The position numbers and the translations under genes were made by a program. 64,000 bases of DNA from DASXRU01 sp034665305 (lineage in GTDB: Bacteria; Acidobacteriota; Blastocatellia; Pyrinomonadales; Pyrinomonadaceae), in assembly GCA_034665305.1 (NCBI GenBank), contig JAXDFZ010000011.1:496001-560000 (forward strand), read 5' to 3'. Below are positions 7,607 through 15,306 of the stretch, in pieces. The stretch's first letter is position 1, and every line of letters starts with the position of its first letter. Under the pieces are notes generated by a model. The model ran no database searches. It worked only from the letters and a program-made list of their open reading frames with translations, and was not told where the DNA came from.

Positions 7607-7944
7607 ATGCGAACAAGGATGCTGATCCTAAGCGCCATACTGAGCCTACTGGCCGTCACCTCGGCCAGCGCACTCAAGGTGCATAAGGTGACCAGCCAGG
7701 GATTGGCGGACGTCAAGATGTACGTGACCGACAGCGCAGGGACGGCGGACTGTATCATCTACGTCGAAACCAGTAGGGGACTGGCCGACGGCAACGCAAA
7801 GTGGTACTACGAGGACAGTGAGGGGCTGGCCGACGTGAAGGTGTACTTCACTGACAGCGAGGGACTGGCCACGTGAAGGTCTATTTCACGACCAGCAAAG
7901 GGCTGGCCAAGTGCAACGTGGATTGGAAGAGTTATAAGAAGTAA
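7607..7944 (+). pseudogene. exported tandem-repeat protein (DUF6150-like), frameshifted at the last repeat
   Basis: Signal peptide (LILSAILSLLAVTSASA) followed by units of about 16-22 residues built on GLADVKVYFTDSE. Such repeats are typical of the small DUF6150 family. The first frame stops at 7876 after SEGLAT. One added base near 7869 (GCC-GAC in place of GCCAC) would restore the repeat and run through VKVYFTTSKGLAKCNVDW to TAA at 7942. The missing base is plain because the unit is repeated. AGGAGAGAA gives a good ribosome site. It starts 17 bp after the preceding reading frame, suggesting the two share a cassette or transcript. Confidence 0.7.
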
Positions 7945-8203
7945 CTACTCTCATTGAATGGCAGCGCAGCCAACAAAGCCTTGCAGCCAACGGCGCGATA
8001 GCAGGTTCCGCAAGAGTATTCCTTCAGCTTCGATGGTGTTCGCGCGCGTCTATGAGCAAAAGCCTTTGACCTCAGCAGTCCTTGAGGTATTGAATGCCGA
8101 AGTATCCCGAGAAGATTTGAAGTCGGATCTTGAGCAAATCGGTTATCCCAACGGCGGAATCTAAACGAGCCTTGCAGCCTATGGCGATCGGTACACTTAC
8201 GTA

Positions 8204-8749
8204 ATGCGACCCCTTCGATATTCCATCAACGTCACCCTGGACGGGTGCTGCGATCATCGTGTAGGGATCGCGGACGAAGACTTGCATCGTCACGCGGTCG
8301 AAAACCTCAATCGGGCCGATGCTCTCCTTTTTGGCCGGGTGACTTATGAAATGATGGAGGCAGCGTTTCGGCCGGGAGAAACGGGAGCGAGACCTGATTG
8401 GATGGAACCGTTCGCCCGGACGATCGACGCGGCAAAAAAATACGTCGTGTCCAGCACGCTGGACCGGGTCGATTGGAACGCGGAGCTGGTGCGCGGAGAT
8501 CTGGGGCAAGCCGTTCAGCAGCTCAAACGGGAGCCGGGTAAAGGACTGTTAACGGGAGGCGTGACGCTCCCGCTGGCGTTGGCTGAGCTGGGATTGATCG
8601 ATGAGTACGAGTTCGTGGTGCACCCGAGGCTAGCGGGCCATGGGCCGACGTTGTTCGCAGGGCTATCGGAACTTATCGACTTGAAGCTTGTGAGCCGGCT
8701 GGAGTTCGGCTCGGGGGCGGTGGCAATGCGGTATGAGCCGAGAAGGTAG
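8204..8749 (+). CDS. dihydrofolate reductase / RibD C-terminal family protein
   Basis: 181 residues matching the RibD C-terminal/DHFR-like fold (YyaP/YwjB type). Segments seen are the start RPLRYSINVTLDG, then ADALLFGRVTYEMM, KKYVVSSTLDRVDW, a GLLTGGVTLPLAL nucleotide-binding turn and EYEFVVHPRLAGHGPTLF. Members bind NADPH, and the true substrate is usually unknown. Such genes are frequent integron cargo, in keeping with the array around it, but no full attC is seen directly upstream. Start ATG 8204. All family blocks are present, so it should be intact. Confidence 0.85.
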   Translation: MRPLRYSINVTLDGCCDHRVGIADEDLHRHAVENLNRADALLFGRVTYEMMEAAFRPGETGARPDWMEPFARTIDAAKKYVVSSTLDRVDWNAELVRGDLGQAVQQLKREPGKGLLTGGVTLPLALAELGLIDEYEFVVHPRLAGHGPTLFAGLSELIDLKLVSRLEFGSGAVAMRYEPRR

Positions 8750-8780
8750 CCATCCCATCGAAACGCTGCCCGAAATTTCT

Positions 8781-9056
8781 ATGCGAATCCTGAAAAGTCC
8801 CGGTTCTGTTGCTCTCCTAATGGGTATTCTTCTCATCCTTTCAGCAGGTTGGTTCCTTCTTTGGACGTGGTCCTCGGCCAGTCTCAGATGCGTGCTGTGT
8901 GATTGCCGCTATGATTTGAGCGCGGGTGATTCTTACTGTCGCTTGCCGGCCGTTCTCATGCTTCTATTTAACGCTACCTTCATTGGAGCTATTGTAGCGT
9001 TTGTTGTGGCGTGGTTTCAGCGGAGGCGCGCGAAGCGAAGGGCAACGGCAGCCTAA
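8781..9056 (+). CDS. small two-helix membrane protein, unknown
   Basis: 91 residues. There are two membrane segments (ALLMGILLILSAGWFLLW and PAVLMLLFNATFIGAIVAFV) with a short loop of four Cys (LRCVLCDCRYDL, SYCRL) between them. The Cys set could bind a metal or form disulfides. The tail is highly basic (WFQRRRAKRRATAA), placing the C-terminus in the cytoplasm. ATG 8781 is chosen; an ATG at 8733 overlaps the previous gene and adds a non-hydrophobic leader. The stop lies 45 bp before the next attC. Confidence 0.6.
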   Translation: MRILKSPGSVALLMGILLILSAGWFLLWTWSSASLRCVLCDCRYDLSAGDSYCRLPAVLMLLFNATFIGAIVAFVVAWFQRRRAKRRATAA

Positions 9057-9100
9057 ACAACTCATTCAACCGGGGAACGATTACGTTACTTTTTATGCGC

Positions 9101-9204
9101 GAGACAAAGCGTTTGACGCGAGCGGCGGGAGCGTTTTTCGTAGCTACCTCGGTGTGGCGAAGGGTGCTTTGATTCGCGGCGCCGTTCAACTCAAGACATT
9201 ATGC
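9101..9204 (+). other. attC-like recombination site 5
   Basis: The left arm (AAAGCGTTTGACGCGAGC) pairs with the right arm (GCGGCGCCGTTCAACTC), with arms diverged in step with each other. The right end ATTATGC is one base off GTTATGC. The last four bases hold the ATG of the next gene. 104 bp. Confidence 0.72.
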
Positions 9205-9698
9205 GCGTGCCGAACATCTTCGTTATCGTTCTTGTGGGGAGTTTGACCTCCGGTACGTGTGCTGCCCAGGTTTCCGATCCACCGGCCCGGCGAGCGCTCT
9301 CGTTTCTCGTTAGTTATCAACCGAAGGTCGACTGGAATCCAGCGACCGTGTTGAAAGCGGACTTTGACCATGATGGCAAGGACGACTTCGCCTTCAGTGG
9401 TATGCAGGATGGTCAGTTTATCATCGGGATCATCCACAACTCCCCCCGGGGCAATCCAAAATATTGGGTCTTACGTTTTTCCGTCGTCTCACCGAGTCGC
9501 AGGATAAATCAGATATGCTCACTAAACGCCAAAATTGAAACTCGTTCTCCTGTGTTCGTGGGAAACAAGAAACGTATGTGGCAAATACCTAAAAATAGTA
9601 GAGGTATCTATCTCGACGATGGCTGTAATCCCATAGACATCAGTTGGGACCAGGACAAAAGGGAATTTGACATGCTGCGGATCCACATCATGTTGTAG
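9201..9698 (+). CDS. cassette-encoded exported protein with FG-GAP-like motif
   Basis: 165 residues with a signal peptide (RVPNIFVIVLVGSLTSGTCA). Residues about 53-66 (KADFDHDGKDDFAF) form a DxDxDGxxD calcium-binding loop as in VCBS/FG-GAP repeats, followed by a strand (QFIIGIIHNSPRGN). The single copy is short of the seven blades of a propeller, so it is a lone-repeat protein or part of a dimeric fold. The ATG sits inside the attC right core, so the recombination site supplies the start codon. No ribosome site is obvious. Confidence 0.75.
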   Translation: MRVPNIFVIVLVGSLTSGTCAAQVSDPPARRALSFLVSYQPKVDWNPATVLKADFDHDGKDDFAFSGMQDGQFIIGIIHNSPRGNPKYWVLRFSVVSPSRRINQICSLNAKIETRSPVFVGNKKRMWQIPKNSRGIYLDDGCNPIDISWDQDKREFDMLRIHIML

Positions 9699-9701
9699 CG
9701 G

Positions 9702-9722
9702 CGCATAACACAGCGTTGGAAC
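9702..9722 (+). other. attC left-arm remnant
   Basis: GCATAACACAGCGTTGGAAC, just after the stop codon at 9698, resembles the left arm of the array's attC sites (AACAAATCGTTGGAC). No right arm follows. It probably marks the last recognisable cassette border. Confidence 0.45.
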
Positions 9723-9782
9723 GAATGAATCTTTGGGCTTCTATGCGGCCGAACTAGCGCAAGTCCTTACTTGAGAAACTGA

Positions 9783-10013
9783 ATGCGGTGTTCCCTCAAT
9801 CTCCCAGCAAATCGCTGTTCCGATCAGCGAATCGTCCAGCTCTTTCTAATTCTGATTGCGGTCGCGATCGTGATTTTCTCCATTGGCTTTGTATTTGACG
9901 TACAACCTAAAAGCGCGTGCCCCTCACTGCGGAATCAATCCACCCGCGTAGCGCCGTCCGGTGCTGCGCGGGTGATGATCTACTCTAGTTCGCAGAATGA
10001 AGGGGAGCTTTAA
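9783..10013 (+). CDS. possible small membrane protein
   Basis: 76 residues with one strong membrane segment (IVQLFLILIAVAIVIFSIGF) and a short Ser-rich outer tail. Nothing else is recognisable and the ribosome site is poor. It could be the remains of a larger cassette gene. It is listed because the hydrophobic core is well formed and no other gene lies in 9723-10082. Confidence 0.35.
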   Translation: MRCSLNLPANRCSDQRIVQLFLILIAVAIVIFSIGFVFDVQPKSACPSLRNQSTRVAPSGAARVMIYSSSQNEGEL

Positions 10014-10082
10014 TGTTGACTTAGGCATGTGATTGATCTAGTAGTTTCTGCATCTTCGCTAACCCTTGAATAGGAGATACAC

Positions 10083-10523
10083 ATGAAAAAGTTCCTTGCA
10101 GTCCTCGCACTTACCATCGCCGCATCGTTCGTCGCCGCCGGTTTCACGCGACAATCTGCCGCAGGGCAAGCGAATGACCCGAAGTCGACTCCGGCTTACG
10201 AGGTGATGGTGCTTCGTAAGGTAGCAGTCGAGTCAGAATTCGCGGAGTTGTCCTCGAGGTTTACAGAAAGCAGCCCGGCCATCGAAGCCAATCGTTTCGA
10301 GTTGAACGCCATCGTCCGTGAGATGCGGAGCATGCAAATGATCGAAGGCGCCGACGTGGCGAAACTATCGGGCGGGTACGGCCATCTCGTCTTGCGAAAA
10401 GTAGCTCTGGAGGTCGAGTTGGATAGCCTGCTGCGCAGCTACACACCGCAGCATCCGGATGTGAACAAGAAGACGGTGGAGATCAATGCCTTGCAGCGGG
10501 AACTCAGCGAGATGCTTAAATAA
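10083..10523 (+). CDS. exported helical protein with a Wzz/GumC-like coiled-coil motif
   Basis: 146 residues: a signal peptide (MKKFLAVLALTIAASFVAAG) and then two similar helical halves. Each half starts with VLRKVAVE or LVLRKVALE and carries heptad-like leucines. The second half holds SYTPQHPDVNKKTVEINALQ, which resembles the periplasmic coiled-coil of polysaccharide chain-length regulators. Here it stands alone, without membrane anchors or a kinase. GGAGA lies about 10 bases before ATG. A free periplasmic coiled-coil protein is the safest description; the internal duplication is seen directly. Confidence 0.65.
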   Translation: MKKFLAVLALTIAASFVAAGFTRQSAAGQANDPKSTPAYEVMVLRKVAVESEFAELSSRFTESSPAIEANRFELNAIVREMRSMQMIEGADVAKLSGGYGHLVLRKVALEVELDSLLRSYTPQHPDVNKKTVEINALQRELSEMLK

Positions 10524-10662
10524 GCGGCGCCAAAGTTACCGCACTCAACTCACTTGATTCGCTCCGTCGGGCATACCAGATCAATTCAATCCCAGGCGCG
10601 TGAGTTAATCCCTTGCTAATCATGGATTGACAGTCGCCGACAGATGGACTTACAAACCAATC

Positions 10663-10875
10663 ATGAAGGAAACAACCAAACGTTCGATTTTCCGTTGGAT
10701 TCACATCGTCTTTGCCATTCCAATTGCCGGCTACGTTTACAGTCCGTTTGCAGAACTTCCAAACTACGCTCCCGTGGTCCGGTTGGTCTCCATTCCTGTA
10801 CTTGTCGTTTCGGGATTTTGGATGTGGAAAGGCCCAGCACTGCGGCGACTCTTCTCTAAGATCGGAAAGAAATGA
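10663..10875 (+). CDS. small membrane protein, unknown
   Basis: 70 residues, with two hydrophobic segments (WIHIVFAIPIAGYVYSPF and VVRLVSIPVLVVSGFWMW) and basic ends. The spacing and the charged ends suggest an inner-membrane hairpin. ATG 10663 is preferred to the TTG 12 codons upstream. Its stop overlaps the start of the next gene (ATGA), so the two are likely co-translated. Confidence 0.6.
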   Translation: MKETTKRSIFRWIHIVFAIPIAGYVYSPFAELPNYAPVVRLVSIPVLVVSGFWMWKGPALRRLFSKIGKK

Positions 10876-11351
10876 AAGCCAAGAAATCCAATTCAGTTGA
10901 GCAAGCGAAGGCCAAGGGCACGTCGCGCGCCAGCAAGCCACGCAAGTCCGCCACCAAGGCCAAGTCCGCGCCCAGCGACAAGAGAGACCGCGACAAAGCG
11001 GATTGGCGCGAAGAGACCCTGGACCGCACGCGAGCGCTGATCCTTGAGGCCGACCCCGCGATGATCGAGGAGCGGAAATGGAAAAAGCCGTCGAATGCGA
11101 TGACGGGCGTCCCGGTTTGGTCACACAACGGGATTGTCTGCACGGGGGAAACGTACAAGAAGGTCGTGAAGCTCACGTTCGCTCGGGGTGCCAAACTCCC
11201 GGACCCATCTCCCCTCTTCAATTCCAGCCTGGAAGGAAATACGCGAAGAGCGATCGACATTCACGAAGGTGAGAAGATCGACGCGCGCGCGTTTAAGGCG
11301 CTGGTGAAGGCAGCCGTCTCCCTGAATGACGCCACATCCAAGAAACGGTAG
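10872..11351 (+). CDS. DUF1801 domain protein (YdhG-like) with a Lys/Ala-rich N-terminus
   Basis: 159 residues. The first 45 are rich in Lys, Ala and Ser and probably disordered. The rest is a DUF1801 domain: IEERKWKKPSNAM, VPVWSHNGIVCTGETYKK, VVKLTFARGAKLPDP and RRAIDIHEGEKID. The fold is known and the biochemical role is not. The start overlaps the upstream membrane gene by 4 bp. It lies 40 bp before the giant coiled-coil gene, which has another DUF1801 gene on its far side. Confidence 0.82.
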   Translation: MKAKKSNSVEQAKAKGTSRASKPRKSATKAKSAPSDKRDRDKADWREETLDRTRALILEADPAMIEERKWKKPSNAMTGVPVWSHNGIVCTGETYKKVVKLTFARGAKLPDPSPLFNSSLEGNTRRAIDIHEGEKIDARAFKALVKAAVSLNDATSKKR

Positions 11352-11391
11352 ACCACGTCTCGACAAAAATCTTCACAAAGAAAGGCCCGAC

Positions 11392-14300
11392 ATGACCACC
11401 AACGCGCGCGCCATAGCTGCCGCACTAAATCGCGAGATTATCGACGATCAACCCGATCGGCTCAGCATTCATACACACAGCATTCGTCTGACCCAGGCGA
11501 ATCTGCCCTATAAGCTCGTGCCCGGCAAACGACTGCCATCGGAAAAGCATTTTGCCGTTTATGCCGACCAGATTGTGCTGGCGGAAGCGCTGCAAAACCC
11601 CGGTCGCAACATCGAGTTGCACGCCCGCGAAATTATCGTGGAGAAACCGGCGACGCTGGATGTCAGCGGCGCCTACGCCGACAAGGATTTTCGTGCCGGC
11701 GATCCGCCGACCCAGAAGGACGCCAAACCCGGCGCCGCGGGCACCGATGGCGACGCCGCTACAGCGGGCGGCAACGCCGGCAGTATCGTCATCGACGCGC
11801 ATCACCTGGTGAACAAAACGTCAGGCCCTCGAGCGAAGAATATTGCCGACCTGAACGCCGTCGGCGCGCAGGTTCTTGCCGAACACCCGCTGAAGCTCGA
11901 CGACGCTGCCTCGCTCCCGACGATGGAAATCGCCCGGGCCAAAATCTATGAAAACTACGAGATAGTCGTCAATCTCGAGAACGGTCGCGTCGAAGGCCTC
12001 AGCCATGTCGCGTTCGAATCCGCGCGCATCGACGGCACCAGCAACCGGATCGCCCTGCGACTCTCGATCTCCGGGTTGAAGGTCACGGGCACTACCAACG
12101 TCGGGGGGAACCAACGCATCGCGACGCAGGCGTTCGTATGCAAACTCGATGCGAGCGCTACCTTTAAGACCGATGGGTCAGTCAGCGAGCTGCGCAGTGA
12201 GGTGTCGTTCGTGTCCGACACGCCCATCAAGCTGCCGCTCCAGTATGGCGACGGGACGCTGGGGGCGAGTGCGCTGAATACCATCCGCGAGCGGATCATC
12301 GCGCACATCGGCAGCGGCGCTATCGAAACGCTCGTGAAAGCGTTTGGCAGCCGGCTGGGAGGCTCGGCGCTACTCCTGCTCGCCGGCGGCGGACGCGGCG
12401 GGCGGGGACAAGATGGGCATGCAGGCAATGTCGGCGAAAAAGGGCCGGACGGGGCCACGACCTCGAAAAATGGGGTGGAGACCGAGGGCGGCTACTCGTT
12501 CCCCGACGAAGCGAAGGGCAAGGACGGAGCACAAGGCGGCCGCGCCGGCTCTCCCGGGTTGTCCGCCGGGGGCGGAAAAGGCGGACTGATCGCGTTGAAC
12601 GTGATGCAGCCCATCGAGCTCTCCCTGGTCTATGGCATCACCGGTGGCGAGGGCGGCGTGCAAGCCAGTCCTGGCGAGCGGGGTCCCGGAGGACCCGGCG
12701 GTACCGGAGCTGTCTGCCATATGTACAACTACAAAACCGGTCGCCCAATCGAGGATATGCAAGCGCCTGACGGCAAAGGAGGTCCGTTGGGTAATGTTGC
12801 CACGAGCACCGGCAGCAAAGGATCTCCAGGCGCGAACGGAGATTCACTAAAGTTCAACGGCGCGCCCTATACCGGCGGAACCGTACCTGCGTACACGTTC
12901 ACGGGACTCGCGCAGACCCTGAGTCTGAGTCAATTGCTGATAACTCAAAACGCGACCGATCAGGACTTCCTCAACGCGAAGAAAGAGGAGGAAGTGGTCG
13001 CGGTGGCCGATGGCTATACCTGGCTAATCAACATCAACCAGCCCTTCACCGATTCCACGATCACGATCGACACCGCGCGGGTCTCGAAGCCGGACCAGCA
13101 GGTGCGGGCGCGCATTTACAACAGCGCGGTGGTGTCGTTGATGCGCCTGCAACAGGGGCTCGATTACTACGGCCACAGCTACAACTGGACGCCGGTGCTG
13201 AACCTCACCAACCTGGTTGCCAGGACCACCGAGATCATCCAGCTCGGCAAGGTGGTCGAAGACCAGTTCAACCGCTACCTGGACCAGGGTCTGTCCAACA
13301 AAGAACGCATGAAGGCTTTCGATCAGGCGAAGCAGGAAATCGATCGCAAGCTCGCGGAGTTCGTCGCCGAGATCGACAAGCTCAAACCGCAAATCACCAA
13401 CTTCGAAACTGAAGTCGGCAAATTATCGGAAGCCCTGCGCCGCCAGCGGACGCTGCTGGTGGAAGGGCAACTGAAGTTCAAGGACGAACTGATCAAGCAT
13501 CTGCGCGAGCAAAACGGTCTCACGTTCGACGGGTTTCTCGACATGCTGGCCACGGTGATCGGGTGTGTCGGCGGCGTCGTGGAAGGTATCGGCGGCATCA
13601 AGACCGCCATCGATGCGATAAAGAAGGCCGAGGAGTTCAGCAAGCAGATCAAGAGCGTTGTCGAAATCTTTAAGAAGGCCAAGGCCACCATCGAAAATAT
13701 CAGCAAGGCGTATTCGTCGGTCAAAGATGCTTTCGACGATGGCAATCCGAACGCCGCGAAGATCCTCGTCGACGGCGAAGAATTCGACAAGATGCTGAAG
13801 AAGTATCTGGGCAAATTCGACGCCGCCGGCGAGTTGCGCAAGGCCATGGCTTACTTCCAGGAGCTGGCGCAGGCCCGCAACATGGCCGCGTATAACTACA
13901 CCACCCTCGTCGCGCAGATGCTGACCATTCAAGCACAACACGATCAGTTGTATCAGGGCATCCAGCACATCAACGCCGAAATCGCCGCTCACCAGGACAA
14001 CGTCCTGCCGATTTACACCGCTTATCTGAAGGACGCGTACGAAGACGTCCAGCGCAACCTGCTGCGGAACATATACCAGGAGAACCGGGCCTATCAGTAC
14101 TGGTCGCTCAAGAACCGGCAGTTGAAGACGGATGACCTGAACATCGCCACGCTGACCGCTACGCACGTAGGCCTGATCAAGGAAATCGACACCTTCCGCG
14201 AGAACAGCCAGATGTTCAACCCTTTCGAGCAGGAGGTGATCATCTCCGCGGATCGGTTTCCCAATGAGTTCGCCGACCTGCACAAGTCGAAGGCCCTGAC

Positions 14301-14718
14301 GTTCAAGCTCGACATTCTCCGCGAGGAGGGGTTCCTCAACATGCGCTACATCATCGCGCGTGAGTTCACCCTGGAGTTCCCGGATGTGGTCGACAATTCA
14401 CACGTCCTTTACGTCAATGTTGTGCACACCGGAGAGGCGGTGCTGAACAGCGACACGGACGTGGACAAGCCTGGCGCAGTGCACGTCTTCAGCCACCGGC
14501 CGCGTGTGTCCCTTTACAAATACGACTACAAGAAAAAGGCTAAAACCGCCGGCGGCGATTTGGGCGAGGACAGCCAGGGTTATATCGGCGTCAGCCCGTT
14601 CACCATGTGGCGATTCGATTTCAATCTCAAGGGCAACGAATGGCTCGACCTCAGTAGCCTTAAGACGGTGGTGCTGACCTTCTCGGGCCGGTTCCTGGGA
14701 CCCGACGCGCGATTGTAG
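11392..14718 (+). CDS. giant Gly-rich, coiled-coil protein, possibly toxin-like
   Basis: 1108 residues, no signal peptide. In order: an N-terminal beta-rich part (about 1-110); Gly-rich stretches at about 113-135 and 329-436 with collagen-like GxxGxxG spacing (AGSPGLSAGGGKGG); a long helical region at about 600-940 with heptads (RMKAFDQAKQEIDRKLAEF) broken by a hydrophobic hairpin near 716-750 (FLDMLATVIGCVGGVVEGIG); and a C-terminal beta domain ending SSLKTVVLTFSGRFLG. Long helices with a buried hydrophobic hairpin recall alpha pore-forming toxins, and the ending recalls the C-terminal beta part of TcA-type proteins. That is inference from pattern only. ATG 11392 with GAAAGG upstream was chosen over an upstream start without one. 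Confidence 0.7.
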   Translation: MTTNARAIAAALNREIIDDQPDRLSIHTHSIRLTQANLPYKLVPGKRLPSEKHFAVYADQIVLAEALQNPGRNIELHAREIIVEKPATLDVSGAYADKDFRAGDPPTQKDAKPGAAGTDGDAATAGGNAGSIVIDAHHLVNKTSGPRAKNIADLNAVGAQVLAEHPLKLDDAASLPTMEIARAKIYENYEIVVNLENGRVEGLSHVAFESARIDGTSNRIALRLSISGLKVTGTTNVGGNQRIATQAFVCKLDASATFKTDGSVSELRSEVSFVSDTPIKLPLQYGDGTLGASALNTIRERIIAHIGSGAIETLVKAFGSRLGGSALLLLAGGGRGGRGQDGHAGNVGEKGPDGATTSKNGVETEGGYSFPDEAKGKDGAQGGRAGSPGLSAGGGKGGLIALNVMQPIELSLVYGITGGEGGVQASPGERGPGGPGGTGAVCHMYNYKTGRPIEDMQAPDGKGGPLGNVATSTGSKGSPGANGDSLKFNGAPYTGGTVPAYTFTGLAQTLSLSQLLITQNATDQDFLNAKKEEEVVAVADGYTWLININQPFTDSTITIDTARVSKPDQQVRARIYNSAVVSLMRLQQGLDYYGHSYNWTPVLNLTNLVARTTEIIQLGKVVEDQFNRYLDQGLSNKERMKAFDQAKQEIDRKLAEFVAEIDKLKPQITNFETEVGKLSEALRRQRTLLVEGQLKFKDELIKHLREQNGLTFDGFLDMLATVIGCVGGVVEGIGGIKTAIDAIKKAEEFSKQIKSVVEIFKKAKATIENISKAYSSVKDAFDDGNPNAAKILVDGEEFDKMLKKYLGKFDAAGELRKAMAYFQELAQARNMAAYNYTTLVAQMLTIQAQHDQLYQGIQHINAEIAAHQDNVLPIYTAYLKDAYEDVQRNLLRNIYQENRAYQYWSLKNRQLKTDDLNIATLTATHVGLIKEIDTFRENSQMFNPFEQEVIISADRFPNEFADLHKSKALTFKLDILREEGFLNMRYIIAREFTLEFPDVVDNSHVLYVNVVHTGEAVLNSDTDVDKPGAVHVFSHRPRVSLYKYDYKKKAKTAGGDLGEDSQGYIGVSPFTMWRFDFNLKGNEWLDLSSLKTVVLTFSGRFLGPDARL

Positions 14719-14763
14719 TAAGTCGAAGGGGCTTTGCCCAAAAGTAATCAAACGCGGAAAGGC

Positions 14764-15306
14764 ATGACTCGAAGACGGAAACAAAGCATGGCGAATCAAA
14801 AGGGAAGAATCCAGACGCAGCTCAAGGCAGCAACCAAGAAGCCCAAGCAGCCGTCAGGCGCAAAAACCAAAGCAAGTGCGGCGAAGGCCAAGCCGGTGAA
14901 ACTCCTTACCGGCGGCAATCCGCAAATCGCGAAGGCCGATGGCGACGCTCCGGTACAGGCATACATCGCCGGAATGCCGGGCTGGAAGAGTGACGTCGGG
15001 CGCCGCTTGGACAAGCTCATCGTGCGCAACGTGCGCAACTTCCCCAAGATGCGCAAGGCTGTGAAGTGGAACTCGCCATTTTACGGGATCGAGGGCCAGG
15101 GCTGGTTCTTGTCGTTCCACGTCTTCACGCGCTATGTGAAGGTGACCTTCTTCCGCGGCGCGTCGTTGCGACCGGTCCCGCCTGGTGGCACGCCTAAGAG
15201 CAAGGACGCACGCTGGATCGACATCTATGAAGGCGACGATCTCGACGAGAGGCAGATGGGGGCTTGGGTGAAGCAGGCCTCCGCCTTGCCCGGCTGGATG
15301 TCGTAG
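14764..15306 (+). CDS. DUF1801 domain protein
   Basis: About 180 residues. A basic, Lys/Ala-rich leader of roughly 50 residues precedes a DUF1801 domain: VQAYIAGMPGWKSDVGRRLD, RKAVKWNSPFYGIEGQGW, FHVFTRYVKVTFFRGAS and RWIDIYEGDDLDE. It follows the giant coiled-coil gene by 45 bp and shares its domain and leader type with the gene before that gene, so the pair brackets it. The start is uncertain: ATG 14764, ATG 14788 and TTG 14734 are all possible. Its stop TAG overlaps the GTG of the next gene by one base. Confidence 0.8.
   Translation: MTRRRKQSMANQKGRIQTQLKAATKKPKQPSGAKTKASAAKAKPVKLLTGGNPQIAKADGDAPVQAYIAGMPGWKSDVGRRLDKLIVRNVRNFPKMRKAVKWNSPFYGIEGQGWFLSFHVFTRYVKVTFFRGASLRPVPPGGTPKSKDARWIDIYEGDDLDERQMGAWVKQASALPGWMS

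Noticed and set aside
7958..8164. Open frame of 68 codons between cassettes
   Set aside because: No ribosome site, no recognised family, low complexity in the first half. 7945-8203 holds a short direct repeat (CCTTGCAGCC) but no convincing gene or attC.
10530..10590. ACCGCACTCAACTCACTTGA considered as an attC right arm
   Set aside because: It shares only CTCAACTCA with the attC arms. No left arm or core is present.
11425..14799. Several long open frames opposite the giant protein gene
   Set aside because: Antisense shadows caused by high GC; none has a family motif, while the plus frame runs unbroken for 1108 codons.
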